Both the position numbers and the translations under genes were made by a program. Shown in pieces: positions 36,263-45,369 of a stretch of 64,000 nucleotides of DNA. The notes below the pieces were generated by a model. That model had not been told where the DNA came from. It did no database searches and saw nothing but the letters and a program-made list of their open reading frames with translations. Each line of letters begins with the position of its first letter. Positions within the stretch are counted from its first letter, which is position 1. The stretch comes from Rhizobium rhizogenes (GTDB lineage Bacteria > Pseudomonadota > Alphaproteobacteria > Rhizobiales > Rhizobiaceae): the NCBI RefSeq assembly GCF_002005205.3, contig NZ_CP019701.2:2528501-2592500 (forward strand). Reading direction: 5' to 3'.

Positions 36263-36299
36263 GAAAAACACCCGGAGGTGCCGCCTCCGGGTGTTTTTG
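36263..36299. terminator. Intrinsic terminator after the TRAP operon
   Basis: The long perfect stem AAAAACACCCGGAGG/CCTCCGGGTGTTTTT with a TGCCG-type loop lies 17 bp beyond dctP. It marks the right border of the sugar-acid island and may also serve acsA on the minus strand. Confidence 0.93.
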
Positions 36300-36350
36300 T
36301 TTGTGAAGACAACCGACAGAAAAGGCTGCCGAAGCAGCCTTTCCAAAAGA

Positions 36351-38303
36351 TCACGCCGTGCGGTTCTGCCGGTTGGCGATCAGATCTTCGACCACCGCCG
36401 GATCGGCGAGCGTCGATGTATCCCCAAGCGCACCGAAATCGTCTTCGGCGATCTTGCGCAGGATGCGCCGCATGATCTTGCCGGAGCGGGTTTTCGGCAG
36501 GCCCGGCGCGAACTGGATCTTGTCGGGCGTCGCGACCGGCCCGATCTCGTTGCGCACGTGCTTTACCAGCTCCTCACGCAGCGCATAGTCACCGTTCTGG
36601 CCCGCCATCAGCGTGACATAACAATAAATGCCCTGCCCCTTGATGGCATGCGGGTAACCCACCACGGCCGCTTCCGAAACAAGATGATGCGATACCAGTG
36701 CCGATTCCACCTCGGCCGTGCCGAGGCGGTGGCCGGAAACGTTCAGCACATCATCGACGCGGCCGGTGATCCAGTAATAACCGTCCTCGTCCCGCCGGCA
36801 GCCATCGCCGGTGAAATACTTGCCCTTGTAGGTGGAGAAATACGTATCGACAAAGCGCTGGTGATCCCCATAGACGGAGCGCGACTGACCCGGCCAGCTA
36901 TCGATGATGCAGAGATTGCCGTCCGCCGGCCCTTCCAGCACATTGCCCTCGGCATCGACAAGCTGCGGCTGCACGCCGAAGAACGGCCTTGTCGCCGAGC
37001 CCGGCTTAAGATCGGTCGCCCCCGGCAGCGGCGAGATCAGAATGCCACCGGTTTCCGTCTGCCACCAGGTATCGACGATCGGGCTCTTGTCCTCGCCGAC
37101 CACATGATAATACCACTCCCAGGCTTCCGGATTGATCGGCTCGCCCACCGTTCCAAGCAGCCGGAGGCTATCGCGCGAGGAGCGCTTGACGAACTGGTCG
37201 CCGGCTCCCATCAGCGATCTGAGCGCTGTCGGTGCGGTATAGAAGATATTGACCTTGTGCTTGTCGATGACTTCCCAGAAACGACCCTGATCCGGGAAGT
37301 TGGGAACGCCTTCGAACATCAGCGTCGTCGCGCAATTGGCAAGCGGCCCGTAGACGATGTAGGAATGGCCGGTAACCCAGCCGACATCGGCCGTACACCA
37401 GAAGACCTCGCCATCCTTGTAGTCGAACACATATTCATGCGTCATCGACGTATAGACGAGGTAACCACCCGTCGTGTGCAGAACGCCCTTCGGCTTGCCG
37501 GTGGAACCCGATGTGTAGAGAATGAACAGCGGATCTTCCGCCCGCATCTTCGCCGGCGGGCAATCCGGTTTCACCGTGGCGATTTCCTGATGGTACCAGA
37601 TATCGCGGCCCGGCGCCCATCCGGTCTTGCCACCGGTGCGGCGCACGACAAGAACCTTGTTGACGATGACATATTGCTTGGCGGCGATGTCGATCGCCTT
37701 GTCGGTGTTTTCCTTGAGCGGGATCGGCTTGCCGCCGCGCACGCCTTCATCGCAGGTGATGACGAAGGTTGATTCGCAGTCGACGATACGACCGGCCAGC
37801 GCTTCCGGCGAGAAGCCGCCAAAAACGACAGAATGCACGGCGCCGATGCGGGCGCAGGCGAGCATGGCATAAGCCGCCTCGGGTATCATCGGCATGTAGA
37901 TGGTGACGCGGTCGCCCTTCTTGACGCCGTGCTTCTTCAGCACATTGGCCAGACGGCAGACATAATCATAGAGCTGGTTATAGGTGATCTTCTTGTCGAT
38001 ATACGGGTTATCACCTTCCCAGATGATCGCCGTGCGTTCGCCATGCGTCTTCAGATGCCTGTCGATACAGTTGTAGGAGACGTTGGTCAGGCCATCCTCG
38101 AACCACTTGATCGGCACCCTTCCCTTGAAGGACGTGTTCTTGACCTTGGTATAGGGCTTGAACCAGTCAATCCGCCGGCCATGCTTGTCCCAGAACTTTT
38201 CCGGATCCTCGACGCTCTCCTGATACCATTTCTGGTAACGCTCATTGTCGATGAGCGTGCGGGCCTTCGCCGATTTGAGCACCGGGTAGATTTTGGCAGA
38301 CAT
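36351..38303 (-). CDS. acsA: Acetyl-CoA synthetase
   Basis: AMP-forming acetate:CoA ligase that lets the cell scavenge acetate. The 650-aa product starts at the ATG at 38303, which is preceded by AGGAGGAG; the frame extends 20 codons upstream without family similarity. Motifs are the adenylation P-loop [23 protein letters not shown], the hinge region [17 protein letters not shown], and the C-terminal [16 protein letters not shown]. The last carries the lysine that is acetylated by Pat-type enzymes and released by CobB-type deacetylases in the family. Monocistronic and divergent from trcR. Confidence 0.97.
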   Translation of the reverse strand: MSAKIYPVLKSAKARTLIDNERYQKWYQESVEDPEKFWDKHGRRIDWFKPYTKVKNTSFKGRVPIKWFEDGLTNVSYNCIDRHLKTHGERTAIIWEGDNPYIDKKITYNQLYDYVCRLANVLKKHGVKKGDRVTIYMPMIPEAAYAMLACARIGAVHSVVFGGFSPEALAGRIVDCESTFVITCDEGVRGGKPIPLKENTDKAIDIAAKQYVIVNKVLVVRRTGGKTGWAPGRDIWYHQEIATVKPDCPPAKMRAEDPLFILYTSGSTGKPKGVLHTTGGYLVYTSMTHEYVFDYKDGEVFWCTADVGWVTGHSYIVYGPLANCATTLMFEGVPNFPDQGRFWEVIDKHKVNIFYTAPTALRSLMGAGDQFVKRSSRDSLRLLGTVGEPINPEAWEWYYHVVGEDKSPIVDTWWQTETGGILISPLPGATDLKPGSATRPFFGVQPQLVDAEGNVLEGPADGNLCIIDSWPGQSRSVYGDHQRFVDTYFSTYKGKYFTGDGCRRDEDGYYWITGRVDDVLNVSGHRLGTAEVESALVSHHLVSEAAVVGYPHAIKGQGIYCYVTLMAGQNGDYALREELVKHVRNEIGPVATPDKIQFAPGLPKTRSGKIMRRILRKIAEDDFGALGDTSTLADPAVVEDLIANRQNRTA

Positions 38304-38533
38304 GAACTCCTCCTGGAACCAGATATGGCTTTTAACGCGACCCGAGACTCCCACCTCAGGCATGTGTTGAATTCATAGCAGTTCAAATCCGCACGGCAAT
38401 TAGACAAAGGTCATTTGTTTCGCAAAGAATTGCAATTATGATGCAATCCGGTTATAGAGCGCCAATATCCCGGAAATCAGTGGTTGATACCACGCCCGCG
38501 ACACCGGCGCGGACGGACAGAAGGACTGTATCT

Positions 38534-39235
38534 ATGGCTCAACAATTGCTCATGCCAAAGGCTACGGCTGTATGGCTGGTTGACAACACCGCGCTGTCGT
38601 TCGATCAGATCGCCACGTTCTGCAAACTGCATCCGCTCGAAGTCAAGGCGATTGCCGACGGTGAAGCCGCGCAGGGCATCAAGGGTCTCGATCCGATCGC
38701 GACGGGACAGCTTTCCCGCGACGAGATCGCCCGCGCCGAAGCCAATCCCAACCACAAGCTCAAGCTTTCCGAACCGAAAGTCCGCGTGCCGGAATCCAAG
38801 CGCCGTGGCCCGCGCTACACCCCGGTTTCCAAGCGTCAGGACCGTCCGAACGCCATTCTGTGGCTGGTGCGCAACCATCCGGAACTGAAGGATGCGCAGA
38901 TTTCGCGTCTCGTCGGCACCACCAAGTCCACCATTGAGCAGATTCGCGACCGCACCCACTGGAACTCGGCCAATCTGACGCCGATGGACCCGGTGACGCT
39001 CGGCCTCTGCAGCCAGATCGATCTCGACCTCGAAGTCGAACGCGCATCGCGCGGCCGCCCGCTGCCGACCGCCGAGGAACTCGACAACACGCTGCAGCCG
39101 GCAACGGCAACGGAAGGTCTGGAATACAGCTTCCAGCGTGAGGAAGACGAGCAGATCGACGCCGATGCCGTCTTCAAGAAGCTTTCTTCGCTGAAATCCA
39201 CGCAGAAGGACGAAGACGAGGACGATCAGTACTGA
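38534..39235 (+). CDS. trcR: Cell-cycle transcriptional regulator TrcR (DUF1013)
   Basis: A 233-aa protein of the alphaproteobacterial DUF1013 family. In Caulobacter this family is called TrcR and is linked to cell-cycle transcription. The conserved N-terminus MAQQLLMPKATAVWLVDNTA includes a helix-turn-helix-like stretch (LSFDQIATFCKLHPLEVKAI). The second half has GTTKSTIEQIRDRTHWN, and the C-terminus is highly acidic (QKDEDEDDQY). The ATG at 38534 is chosen because upstream in-frame codons are not family-like. A terminator follows. DNA binding is inferred from the fold rather than seen. Confidence 0.9.
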   Translation: MAQQLLMPKATAVWLVDNTALSFDQIATFCKLHPLEVKAIADGEAAQGIKGLDPIATGQLSRDEIARAEANPNHKLKLSEPKVRVPESKRRGPRYTPVSKRQDRPNAILWLVRNHPELKDAQISRLVGTTKSTIEQIRDRTHWNSANLTPMDPVTLGLCSQIDLDLEVERASRGRPLPTAEELDNTLQPATATEGLEYSFQREEDEQIDADAVFKKLSSLKSTQKDEDEDDQY

Positions 39236-39258
39236 TCGCAGCCCTTCGCGAGATTACG

Positions 39259-39286
39259 AACCCGGCCATCGTGCCGGGTTTTTTGT
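39259..39286. terminator. Intrinsic terminator between trcR and the yggS-type gene
   Basis: The stem AACCCGGC/GCCGGGTT with a 4-nt CATC-type loop is followed by TTTTTT. It terminates trcR, 24 bp beyond its stop. Confidence 0.9.
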
Positions 39287-39294
39287 TGCACAGC

Positions 39295-39954
39295 TCAGCG
39301 TGCGCCGAAAATCGCGGAGCCGACGCGCACGCTTGTTGCGCCAAATTCGACGGCGGTTTCAAAATCACCGGACATGCCCATGGAGAGCTTTTCCAGACCA
39401 CATTGCTTGGCAAGCTTGGCCAGAAGGGCAAAATGCGGGCCGGGATTTTCTTCCGCCGGCGGAATGCACATGAGCCCTTCGACAGCCAGTTTCAGCTCGT
39501 CCCGGCAAAAAGCCACGAAAGCGACCGTTTCACGCGGGTCGATACCCGCTTTCTGCGGCTCGAGCCCGGTATTCACCTGCACGTAAAACCGCAGGCTGCG
39601 GCCCTGCCTGGCGCATTCTTCGGCAAGCGCACGCGCGATCTTCTCCCGATCGACGCTCTGCACCACATCGAACAGCGCCACGGCATCCACCGCCTTGTTG
39701 GACTGCAGCGGGCCGATCAGATGAAGCTCGAGACCAGACGTCCTCTCTTTCAGCGCCAGCCACTTGCCTTGCGCCTCCTGTACGCGGTTTTCGCCGAACA
39801 GGCGCTGACCGGCATCGATGACGGGCTGAATCGCTTCCGCATCGAATGTCTTCGAAACGGCAACGAGGGCGATATCCGTCGCCTTGCGGCCGGATTTTTC
39901 CGCAACATCCGCAATGCGCTGCCTGACATCCTCAAGACGTGCTTCGATTTCCAT
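39295..39954 (-). CDS. YggS/PROSC-family PLP homeostasis protein
   Basis: A 219-aa single-domain TIM-barrel PLP-binding protein that buffers free pyridoxal phosphate. The PLP lysine is in LVAVSKTFDAEAI (about residue 35), with FGENRVQEAQGKW, LHLIGPLQSNK, the SVDREKIA helix, and the C-terminal SMGMSGDFETAVEFGATSVR phosphate-binding loop. The ATG at 39954 is preferred over an adjacent GTG. Monocistronic and divergent from leuS. Confidence 0.95.
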   Translation of the reverse strand: MEIEARLEDVRQRIADVAEKSGRKATDIALVAVSKTFDAEAIQPVIDAGQRLFGENRVQEAQGKWLALKERTSGLELHLIGPLQSNKAVDAVALFDVVQSVDREKIARALAEECARQGRSLRFYVQVNTGLEPQKAGIDPRETVAFVAFCRDELKLAVEGLMCIPPAEENPGPHFALLAKLAKQCGLEKLSMGMSGDFETAVEFGATSVRVGSAIFGAR

Positions 39955-40146
39955 CACAAGACCTTTTTTAAACCGTTCGAACCGCTAACTAGACGCCGAT
40001 TGCCTTGATGCCAAGCGTCTTTAGCACCATTTGAGACACGCTGGCCAAGATTGAACGCCCGAATGCCCCGCCAAACTTGACGCCCCGGTCGTTTCATGGT
40101 GAAGGTCAGCGCAAATTTTTCCCCTCGATACCCGGAATTCTACACA

Positions 40147-42777
40147 ATGGCCATCGAACGTTACAATCCTCGCGACGCCGAGCCGCGCTGGCAGCAGAAA
40201 TGGAACGAAGACAAGGTTTTCGTCACCGACAACAGCGATCCGCGCGAGAAATATTACGTTCTGGAGATGTTTCCCTATCCGTCGGGACGTATCCATATGG
40301 GCCATGTCCGCAACTATGCCATGGGTGACGTCGTCGCGCGCTACAAGCGCGCGCGCGGCTTCAACGTCCTGCACCCGATGGGCTGGGACGCCTTCGGCAT
40401 GCCGGCGGAAAACGCGGCCATGCAGAACAAGGTCCATCCCAAGGACTGGACCTACCAGAACATCGCCACTATGCGCGGCCAGCTGAAATCCATGGGCCTG
40501 TCACTCGACTGGACCCGTGAATTCGCCACCTGCGATGTGGAATATTACCATCGCCAGCAGGCGCTGTTCATCGATTTCATGGAAAAGGGCCTGGTCTACC
40601 GCAAGCAGTCCAAGGTCAACTGGGATCCGGTCGACCACACGGTTCTGGCCAATGAGCAGGTGATCGACGGCCGCGGCTGGCGCTCCGGCGCGCTGGTGGA
40701 ACAGCGCGAACTGACGCAATGGTTCTTCCGTATCACCGATTTCAGCCAGGACCTGCTGGACGAACTGGACGAACTGGACCAGTGGCCGGAAAAAGTGCGC
40801 CTGATGCAGAAAAACTGGATCGGCCGCTCCGAAGGCCTGTCCCTGCGCTGGCAGACGGTTGCCGACACGGCGCCGGAAGGTTTCTCCGACATCACCGTCT
40901 ACACGACGCGCCCGGACACGCTGTTCGGCGCATCCTTCCTGGCGATCGCCGCCGACCACCCGCTGGCAAAGGAACTGTCGGAGAACAACCCCGATATCGC
41001 CGAGTTCTGCGACGAATGCCGCCGCCATGGCACCTCTCTGGCAGCGCTGGAAACCGCGGAAAAGAAGGGTATCGATACCGGTGTCAAGGTCGTGCATCCG
41101 CTGGACCCCAGCTGGGAACTGCCCGTCTACGTCGCCAATTTCGTATTGATGGATTACGGCACCGGCGCGATCTTCGGCTGCCCTTCGGGTGACCAGCGCG
41201 ATCTGGATTTCGCCCGCAAATACGGCCTGCCTGTTGTCGCCGTCGTGGCACCGGAAGGTCCCGATGCTGAAAGCTTCACCGTTGAGGACACCGCCTTCAC
41301 CGATGACGGCGTGATGATCAATTCGGGCTTCCTGAATGGCATGCAGACGGCTGACGCCTTTGAGGCGGTCGTGCAGAAGCTTTCTGCGCAGACGCTGGGC
41401 AACGCGCCGCAGGCCGAGCGCAAGGTCAATTTCCGCCTGCGCGACTGGGGCATTTCCCGCCAGCGTTACTGGGGCTGCCCGATCCCGGTCATTCATTGCG
41501 AAGTCTGCGGCGTGGTGCCGGTTCCGAAAAAGGACCTGCCGGTCAAGCTGCCCGACGACGTGACTTTCGACGTGCCCGGTAACCCGCTGGATCGCCACCC
41601 CACATGGCGCCATATTTCCTGCCCGCAATGCGGCCATGACGCGCGGCGCGAAACCGATACGATGGACACCTTCGTCGATTCCAGCTGGTATTACACCCGC
41701 TTCACAGCGCCATGGGAAGACCAGCCGACCGACCCGAAGGTCGCCAATCACTGGCTGCCGGTCGATCAGTATATCGGCGGCATCGAGCACGCCATCCTGC
41801 ACCTGCTCTATTCGCGCTTCTTCACCCGCGCCATGCGTGAGACCGGCCATGTCGGCGTCAAGGAGCCCTTCAAGGGCCTGTTCACGCAGGGCATGGTCGT
41901 GCACGAGACCTATAGCCATGGCGAGGGCATGACCCGCGAATGGATATCGCCCGCTGACCTGCGCATCGAGGAAACAGACGGCGCACGTCGGGCATTCCTG
42001 CTGTCTTCCGGCGCGGAAGTGAAAATCGGCTCTATCGAGAAAATGTCGAAGTCGAAGAAGAACGTGGTCGACCCGGATGATATCATCGCATCCTATGGGG
42101 CCGATACCGCGCGTTTCTTCGTCCTGTCGGACTCTCCGCCCGACCGTGACGTCATCTGGTCCGAGGCCGGTGTGGAGGGCGCAAACCGCTTCGTCCAGCG
42201 TGTCTGGCGCATCATCGGCGAAGCGGCTGAAGAGTTGAGAACCGTCCAGCCAAAACCGGCAACCGAAGGCGAGGGGCTGGCGGCCTCCAAGGCGGCCCAC
42301 AAGACGCTGAAGGCCGTTCAGGAGGATCTGGACAAGCTCGCCTTCAACAAGGCGATCGCCCGCATCTATGAACTCGTCAATGCGCTTGCCGGACCGCTTG
42401 CGGACGTCGCAGCAGGCGGCAAGCCTGAAGACGTGAGGGCCGCGGCACGTGACGCCGTCGAAATCCTCATTCGCATCATCGCCCCCATGACGCCGCATCT
42501 GGCGGAAGAATGCTGGTCGGCGCTGGGCAATGAGGGCCTCGTCGCCCAGACGCCATGGCCGGTCTTCGTCGCCTCGCTGGTCGAGGAAAATGACGTGGTC
42601 ATGCCCGTGCAGGTCAATGGCAAGAAGCGCGGAGAATTGACAATCGCGCGCGATGCGGATCAAGATGCGGTCCGTTCGGCCGCCCTTGCTCTGGATGCCG
42701 TCAAATCCATTCTTGCCGGTGGCGAGCCCAAGAAAGTCATCGTGGTTCCGCAGAGGATTGTGAACATTGTTGTCTGA
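40147..42777 (+). CDS. leuS: Leucyl-tRNA synthetase
   Basis: Class I aminoacyl-tRNA synthetase charging tRNA-Leu, 876 aa from the ATG at 40147 ([19 protein letters not shown]). The HIGH motif appears as [12 protein letters not shown], the KMSKS loop as [10 protein letters not shown]. An editing (CP1) domain lies in between ([20 protein letters not shown]). A zinc-ribbon-like segment has paired cysteines ([10 protein letters not shown] and ISCPQCGHD). First gene of leuS-lptE-holA; its 3' end overlaps lptE by 11 bp. Confidence 0.98.
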   Translation: MAIERYNPRDAEPRWQQKWNEDKVFVTDNSDPREKYYVLEMFPYPSGRIHMGHVRNYAMGDVVARYKRARGFNVLHPMGWDAFGMPAENAAMQNKVHPKDWTYQNIATMRGQLKSMGLSLDWTREFATCDVEYYHRQQALFIDFMEKGLVYRKQSKVNWDPVDHTVLANEQVIDGRGWRSGALVEQRELTQWFFRITDFSQDLLDELDELDQWPEKVRLMQKNWIGRSEGLSLRWQTVADTAPEGFSDITVYTTRPDTLFGASFLAIAADHPLAKELSENNPDIAEFCDECRRHGTSLAALETAEKKGIDTGVKVVHPLDPSWELPVYVANFVLMDYGTGAIFGCPSGDQRDLDFARKYGLPVVAVVAPEGPDAESFTVEDTAFTDDGVMINSGFLNGMQTADAFEAVVQKLSAQTLGNAPQAERKVNFRLRDWGISRQRYWGCPIPVIHCEVCGVVPVPKKDLPVKLPDDVTFDVPGNPLDRHPTWRHISCPQCGHDARRETDTMDTFVDSSWYYTRFTAPWEDQPTDPKVANHWLPVDQYIGGIEHAILHLLYSRFFTRAMRETGHVGVKEPFKGLFTQGMVVHETYSHGEGMTREWISPADLRIEETDGARRAFLLSSGAEVKIGSIEKMSKSKKNVVDPDDIIASYGADTARFFVLSDSPPDRDVIWSEAGVEGANRFVQRVWRIIGEAAEELRTVQPKPATEGEGLAASKAAHKTLKAVQEDLDKLAFNKAIARIYELVNALAGPLADVAAGGKPEDVRAAARDAVEILIRIIAPMTPHLAEECWSALGNEGLVAQTPWPVFVASLVEENDVVMPVQVNGKKRGELTIARDADQDAVRSAALALDAVKSILAGGEPKKVIVVPQRIVNIVV

Positions 42778-43315
42778 CGTTTTTTCGAGATGGAGCCGCG
42801 TCGCGGCAGCAATTTCCGTCGTGATGATGGCTGGTCTTCTGGCGGGCTGCCAGGTACGCCCGCTTTATGGCGAGGCTTCCGGCACCAAGGAAAGGCTGGC
42901 AGCGGTCAGCATCTCCCCGATCGGCGGCAGGATCGGGCAGGAAGTCCGTAACCAGCTGATCTTCCTGACATCCGGCGGTGCAGGTGAGCCCGCCACGGCG
43001 CAGTACAACGTCAAGGTATCCGTGAGTTCGAGCGCGACGTCCACGGAAGTCGAGAATTACGACCTGACGACCCGGACCAACAACAATTATGACGGTCCTT
43101 ACCCCGGTCGCGTCGTGATGAGCGGTCAATATGTGCTGACGCGGATTTCCGATGGCCAGATCCTGCGTTCCGCACGCCGCAGCGTGACGGCGCAGGTGGA
43201 CCTGCCGCAGCAGGAATTCGCCAAGATCAGGGCGATCCGCGATGCCGAGAACCGGGCTGCCCGGGAGCTGGCTGAAATCATCCGCACCGATATCGCCGCC
43301 ACCCTCGGCCGCTGA
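42767..43315 (+). CDS. lptE: LPS-assembly lipoprotein LptE
   Basis: A 182-aa outer-membrane lipoprotein that plugs LptD during LPS insertion. The N-terminal signal ([18 protein letters not shown]) ends in the lipobox LAGC. The mature part begins [10 protein letters not shown], as in alphaproteobacterial LptE. The position between leuS and holA is the classical lptE location. The start is a TTG at 42767 (or the next codon, also TTG) overlapping the leuS stop, with AGAGG upstream; translation is probably coupled to leuS. Confidence 0.88.
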   Translation: MLSDVFSRWSRVAAAISVVMMAGLLAGCQVRPLYGEASGTKERLAAVSISPIGGRIGQEVRNQLIFLTSGGAGEPATAQYNVKVSVSSSATSTEVENYDLTTRTNNNYDGPYPGRVVMSGQYVLTRISDGQILRSARRSVTAQVDLPQQEFAKIRAIRDAENRAARELAEIIRTDIAATLGR

Positions 43316-43326
43316 GAGCCGCGGCC

Positions 43327-44364
43327 GTGGCGGAGATAAAATCGCATGAGTTTGAGCGCTTCGCCGAAAATCCGGCGGAGCGCTTTCGCGTTTTCGTGCT
43401 TTACGGCCCGGACCGTGGCCTCGTGTCGGAACGGGCAAACGTGATCGCCAAAAAGACGGGTATCGACCCCGATGACGCTTTCGCATCGCTGAAGCTGACC
43501 GCATCCGATCTGCAGGGCGATCCCGGTCGCCTCCTTGACGAAGTGAATGCCATCGGCCTTTTCGGCGGCGAAAAACTCGTCTGGATCAAAGGTGCTGCGG
43601 CGGAAAAGGCGCTGGTGGATGCGCTCCAGATTCTGGCCGAAACACCACCACAGGCAAGTTTCCTGATCATAGAGGCGGGCGACATCAAAAAAGGTACGGG
43701 ATTGCGCAAGATAGCGGAACCCGCGCGCTCCATCGCGGCAATTCCCTGTTATGCGGATGATGCGCGCTCCCTGAACGCACTGATCGACCAGGAACTCTCC
43801 AACGACAATCTGCGCATTGCCCCCGCCGCGCGGCAAAGGCTGATCGAATCGCTCGGCGGCGACCGCATTGCCTCACGCAACGAAATCCGCAAGCTGGCAC
43901 TTTATTGCCGTGGCGCGGAGGTGATCGAGGAAGACGACGTGCTGGCCATCATCGGCGATGCCAGCACCGTTTCGGCTGACGATGCCGTTGATGCCATCCT
44001 GAAAGGCGACAGGAACGCCTTTTTCCACGCCACCCAGAAGATCATCTCATCGAAGACGCCGATCTTCCTTGTGCTTCAGGGATGTCTCAAGCAATTTCAG
44101 CTTCTCGACCAGATGCGCGCCGAGATGGACGAGAAAAAGCAGCAGGCCGGTCAGGTCATGCAGACACTCGGACGCCACATCCATTTCCGCAGAAAACCCA
44201 TCATCGAAAGAGCGCTGCGAACATGGCAGCCAGCAGCGATCGCCCGCGAGATGAACCGTCTGCAGGCCGCGATCCTGCAAAGCCGCCAGCGGCAAAGCCT
44301 GGAGGAAAGCGTGGCCCTTCTGACCTTGCTTTCGACCACCCTGCAATCCGGCCGTGGCGGGTGA
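43327..44364 (+). CDS. holA: DNA polymerase III delta subunit
   Basis: A 345-aa clamp-loader delta subunit that opens the beta clamp. It starts with GTG at 43327 (MAEIKSHEFERF). The domain I motif VFVLYGPDRGLVSERAN is a degenerate P-loop, followed by LFGGEKLVWIKG and the middle EDDVLAIIGDASTVSADDAVDAIL. The C-terminus carries the helical collar domain. Eleven bases separate it from lptE, completing the leuS-lptE-holA operon. Confidence 0.94.
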   Translation: MAEIKSHEFERFAENPAERFRVFVLYGPDRGLVSERANVIAKKTGIDPDDAFASLKLTASDLQGDPGRLLDEVNAIGLFGGEKLVWIKGAAAEKALVDALQILAETPPQASFLIIEAGDIKKGTGLRKIAEPARSIAAIPCYADDARSLNALIDQELSNDNLRIAPAARQRLIESLGGDRIASRNEIRKLALYCRGAEVIEEDDVLAIIGDASTVSADDAVDAILKGDRNAFFHATQKIISSKTPIFLVLQGCLKQFQLLDQMRAEMDEKKQQAGQVMQTLGRHIHFRRKPIIERALRTWQPAAIAREMNRLQAAILQSRQRQSLEESVALLTLLSTTLQSGRGG

Positions 44365-44380
44365 ACGGGTAAAGCATACC

Positions 44381-44412
44381 AAAAAGCCCTCGCGCTGCTG
44401 CTGCAAGGGCTT
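44381..44412 (-). terminator. Probable intrinsic terminator of fdxA
   Basis: On the minus strand AAGCCCT/AGGGCTT with a long loop of about 17 nt is followed by TTTTTGG, 40 bp beyond the fdxA stop. The loop length makes it weaker than the other terminators here. Confidence 0.6.
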
Positions 44413-44451
44413 CCCGGATCACACTAAAACGACCTCTTGGATCGTCTGAAC

Positions 44452-44790
44452 TCAGTCGCCCTGGCCGGGCTCCGCGGAGAAATAAAGCTCGAGCTTGCCT
44501 GCAACGCCGTCCATTTCCTTGGCTTCCGGCATCGGATCACGCTTGATGGTGATGTTCGGCCAGATCGCAGCATATTCAGCGTTGAGCTTCAGCCACTTGT
44601 CGAGACCCGGCTCCGTATCGGGCTTGATCGCCTCGGCGGGACATTCCGGCTCGCACACACCGCAATCGATACATTCGTCAGGATTGATGGCGAGGAAATT
44701 TTCACCCTCGTAAAAGCAGTCGACGGGGCAGACCTCAACGCAATCGGTGTATTTGCAGCGGATGCAATTGTCGGTCACGACATATGTCAT
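44452..44790 (-). CDS. fdxA: Seven-iron ferredoxin FdxA
   Basis: A 112-aa ferredoxin carrying one [3Fe-4S] and one [4Fe-4S] cluster. Cysteine ligands are visible in [19 protein letters not shown] and [17 protein letters not shown]. The C-terminal extension ([16 protein letters not shown]) is typical of the Azotobacter FdI-like group. The ATG at 44790 starts MTYVVTDN, as usual for the family. It lies 158 bp downstream of the S4-domain gene on the same strand, presumably with its own promoter. Confidence 0.96.
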   Translation of the reverse strand: MTYVVTDNCIRCKYTDCVEVCPVDCFYEGENFLAINPDECIDCGVCEPECPAEAIKPDTEPGLDKWLKLNAEYAAIWPNITIKRDPMPEAKEMDGVAGKLELYFSAEPGQGD

Positions 44791-44948
44791 GATGAACTCC
44801 AGAATATGCAGGCCGGGTCTTTGGGCTTCGGAACACAAGCCGTCGCCCGGAATTCAGACAGGGCAATTTCGCAAAGGACGTAATGCCTTTGTCTTCAGAT
44901 AGCAAGGATAAACAATTCTGAAAAACGGGTGTAACTTGGAGGTTTATT

Positions 44949-45365
44949 CTAATCTTTGCTTCCGTCACTATCCGACAGAAACCTGTCGAGCGCCCTGCGC
45001 TCCTTTTTGGTCGGACGCCCGCTGCCCGGCTCGCGCATGGCCTGTTCGAGAGGGGTCAACCTGTCGGAAGGCTCCCGTGGCGGCGTAAGATCGTCGTAGA
45101 GAAGTCTGGCCTCTTCGTAGGGCCCACGGCGCACTCCGCCGGACTTGACGACAAGCACCCTGTCCATGCGCTCAAAACCGATATCCAGCCTGTCACCGGC
45201 CTTCACCGCATGGCTGGGCTGGCGGATGGTAGCGCCGTTGACCTTGACCTGACCCGACTGAATATAGCTCTGGGCAAGCGAGCGCGACTTGGCCATGCGG
45301 GCAAAGAACAGCCACTTGTCCAGACGCTGACGCGCGCTCTCCAGTGGCTGTTCGTTGCTTCCCAT
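44949..45365 (-). CDS. S4-domain RNA-binding protein (Hsp15-like)
   Basis: A 138-aa protein whose N-terminal S4 fold (QRLDKWLFFARMAKSRSLAQ and then SGQVKVNGATIRQPSHAVKAG) is that of Hsp15/YrfH, which binds stalled 50S subunits carrying nascent chains. The C-terminal tail is basic (GRPTKKERRALDRFL). The ATG at 45365 lies 4 bp after the helicase stop, so the two genes form a tight operon of RNA-binding proteins. Function beyond ribosome or RNA binding is not certain. Confidence 0.9.
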   Translation of the reverse strand: MGSNEQPLESARQRLDKWLFFARMAKSRSLAQSYIQSGQVKVNGATIRQPSHAVKAGDRLDIGFERMDRVLVVKSGGVRRGPYEEARLLYDDLTPPREPSDRLTPLEQAMREPGSGRPTKKERRALDRFLSDSDGSKD

Positions 45366-45369
45366 ACGC

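Noticed and set aside
40501-42663. 720-codon minus-strand open frame over leuS
   Set aside because: Antisense shadow of leucyl-tRNA synthetase.
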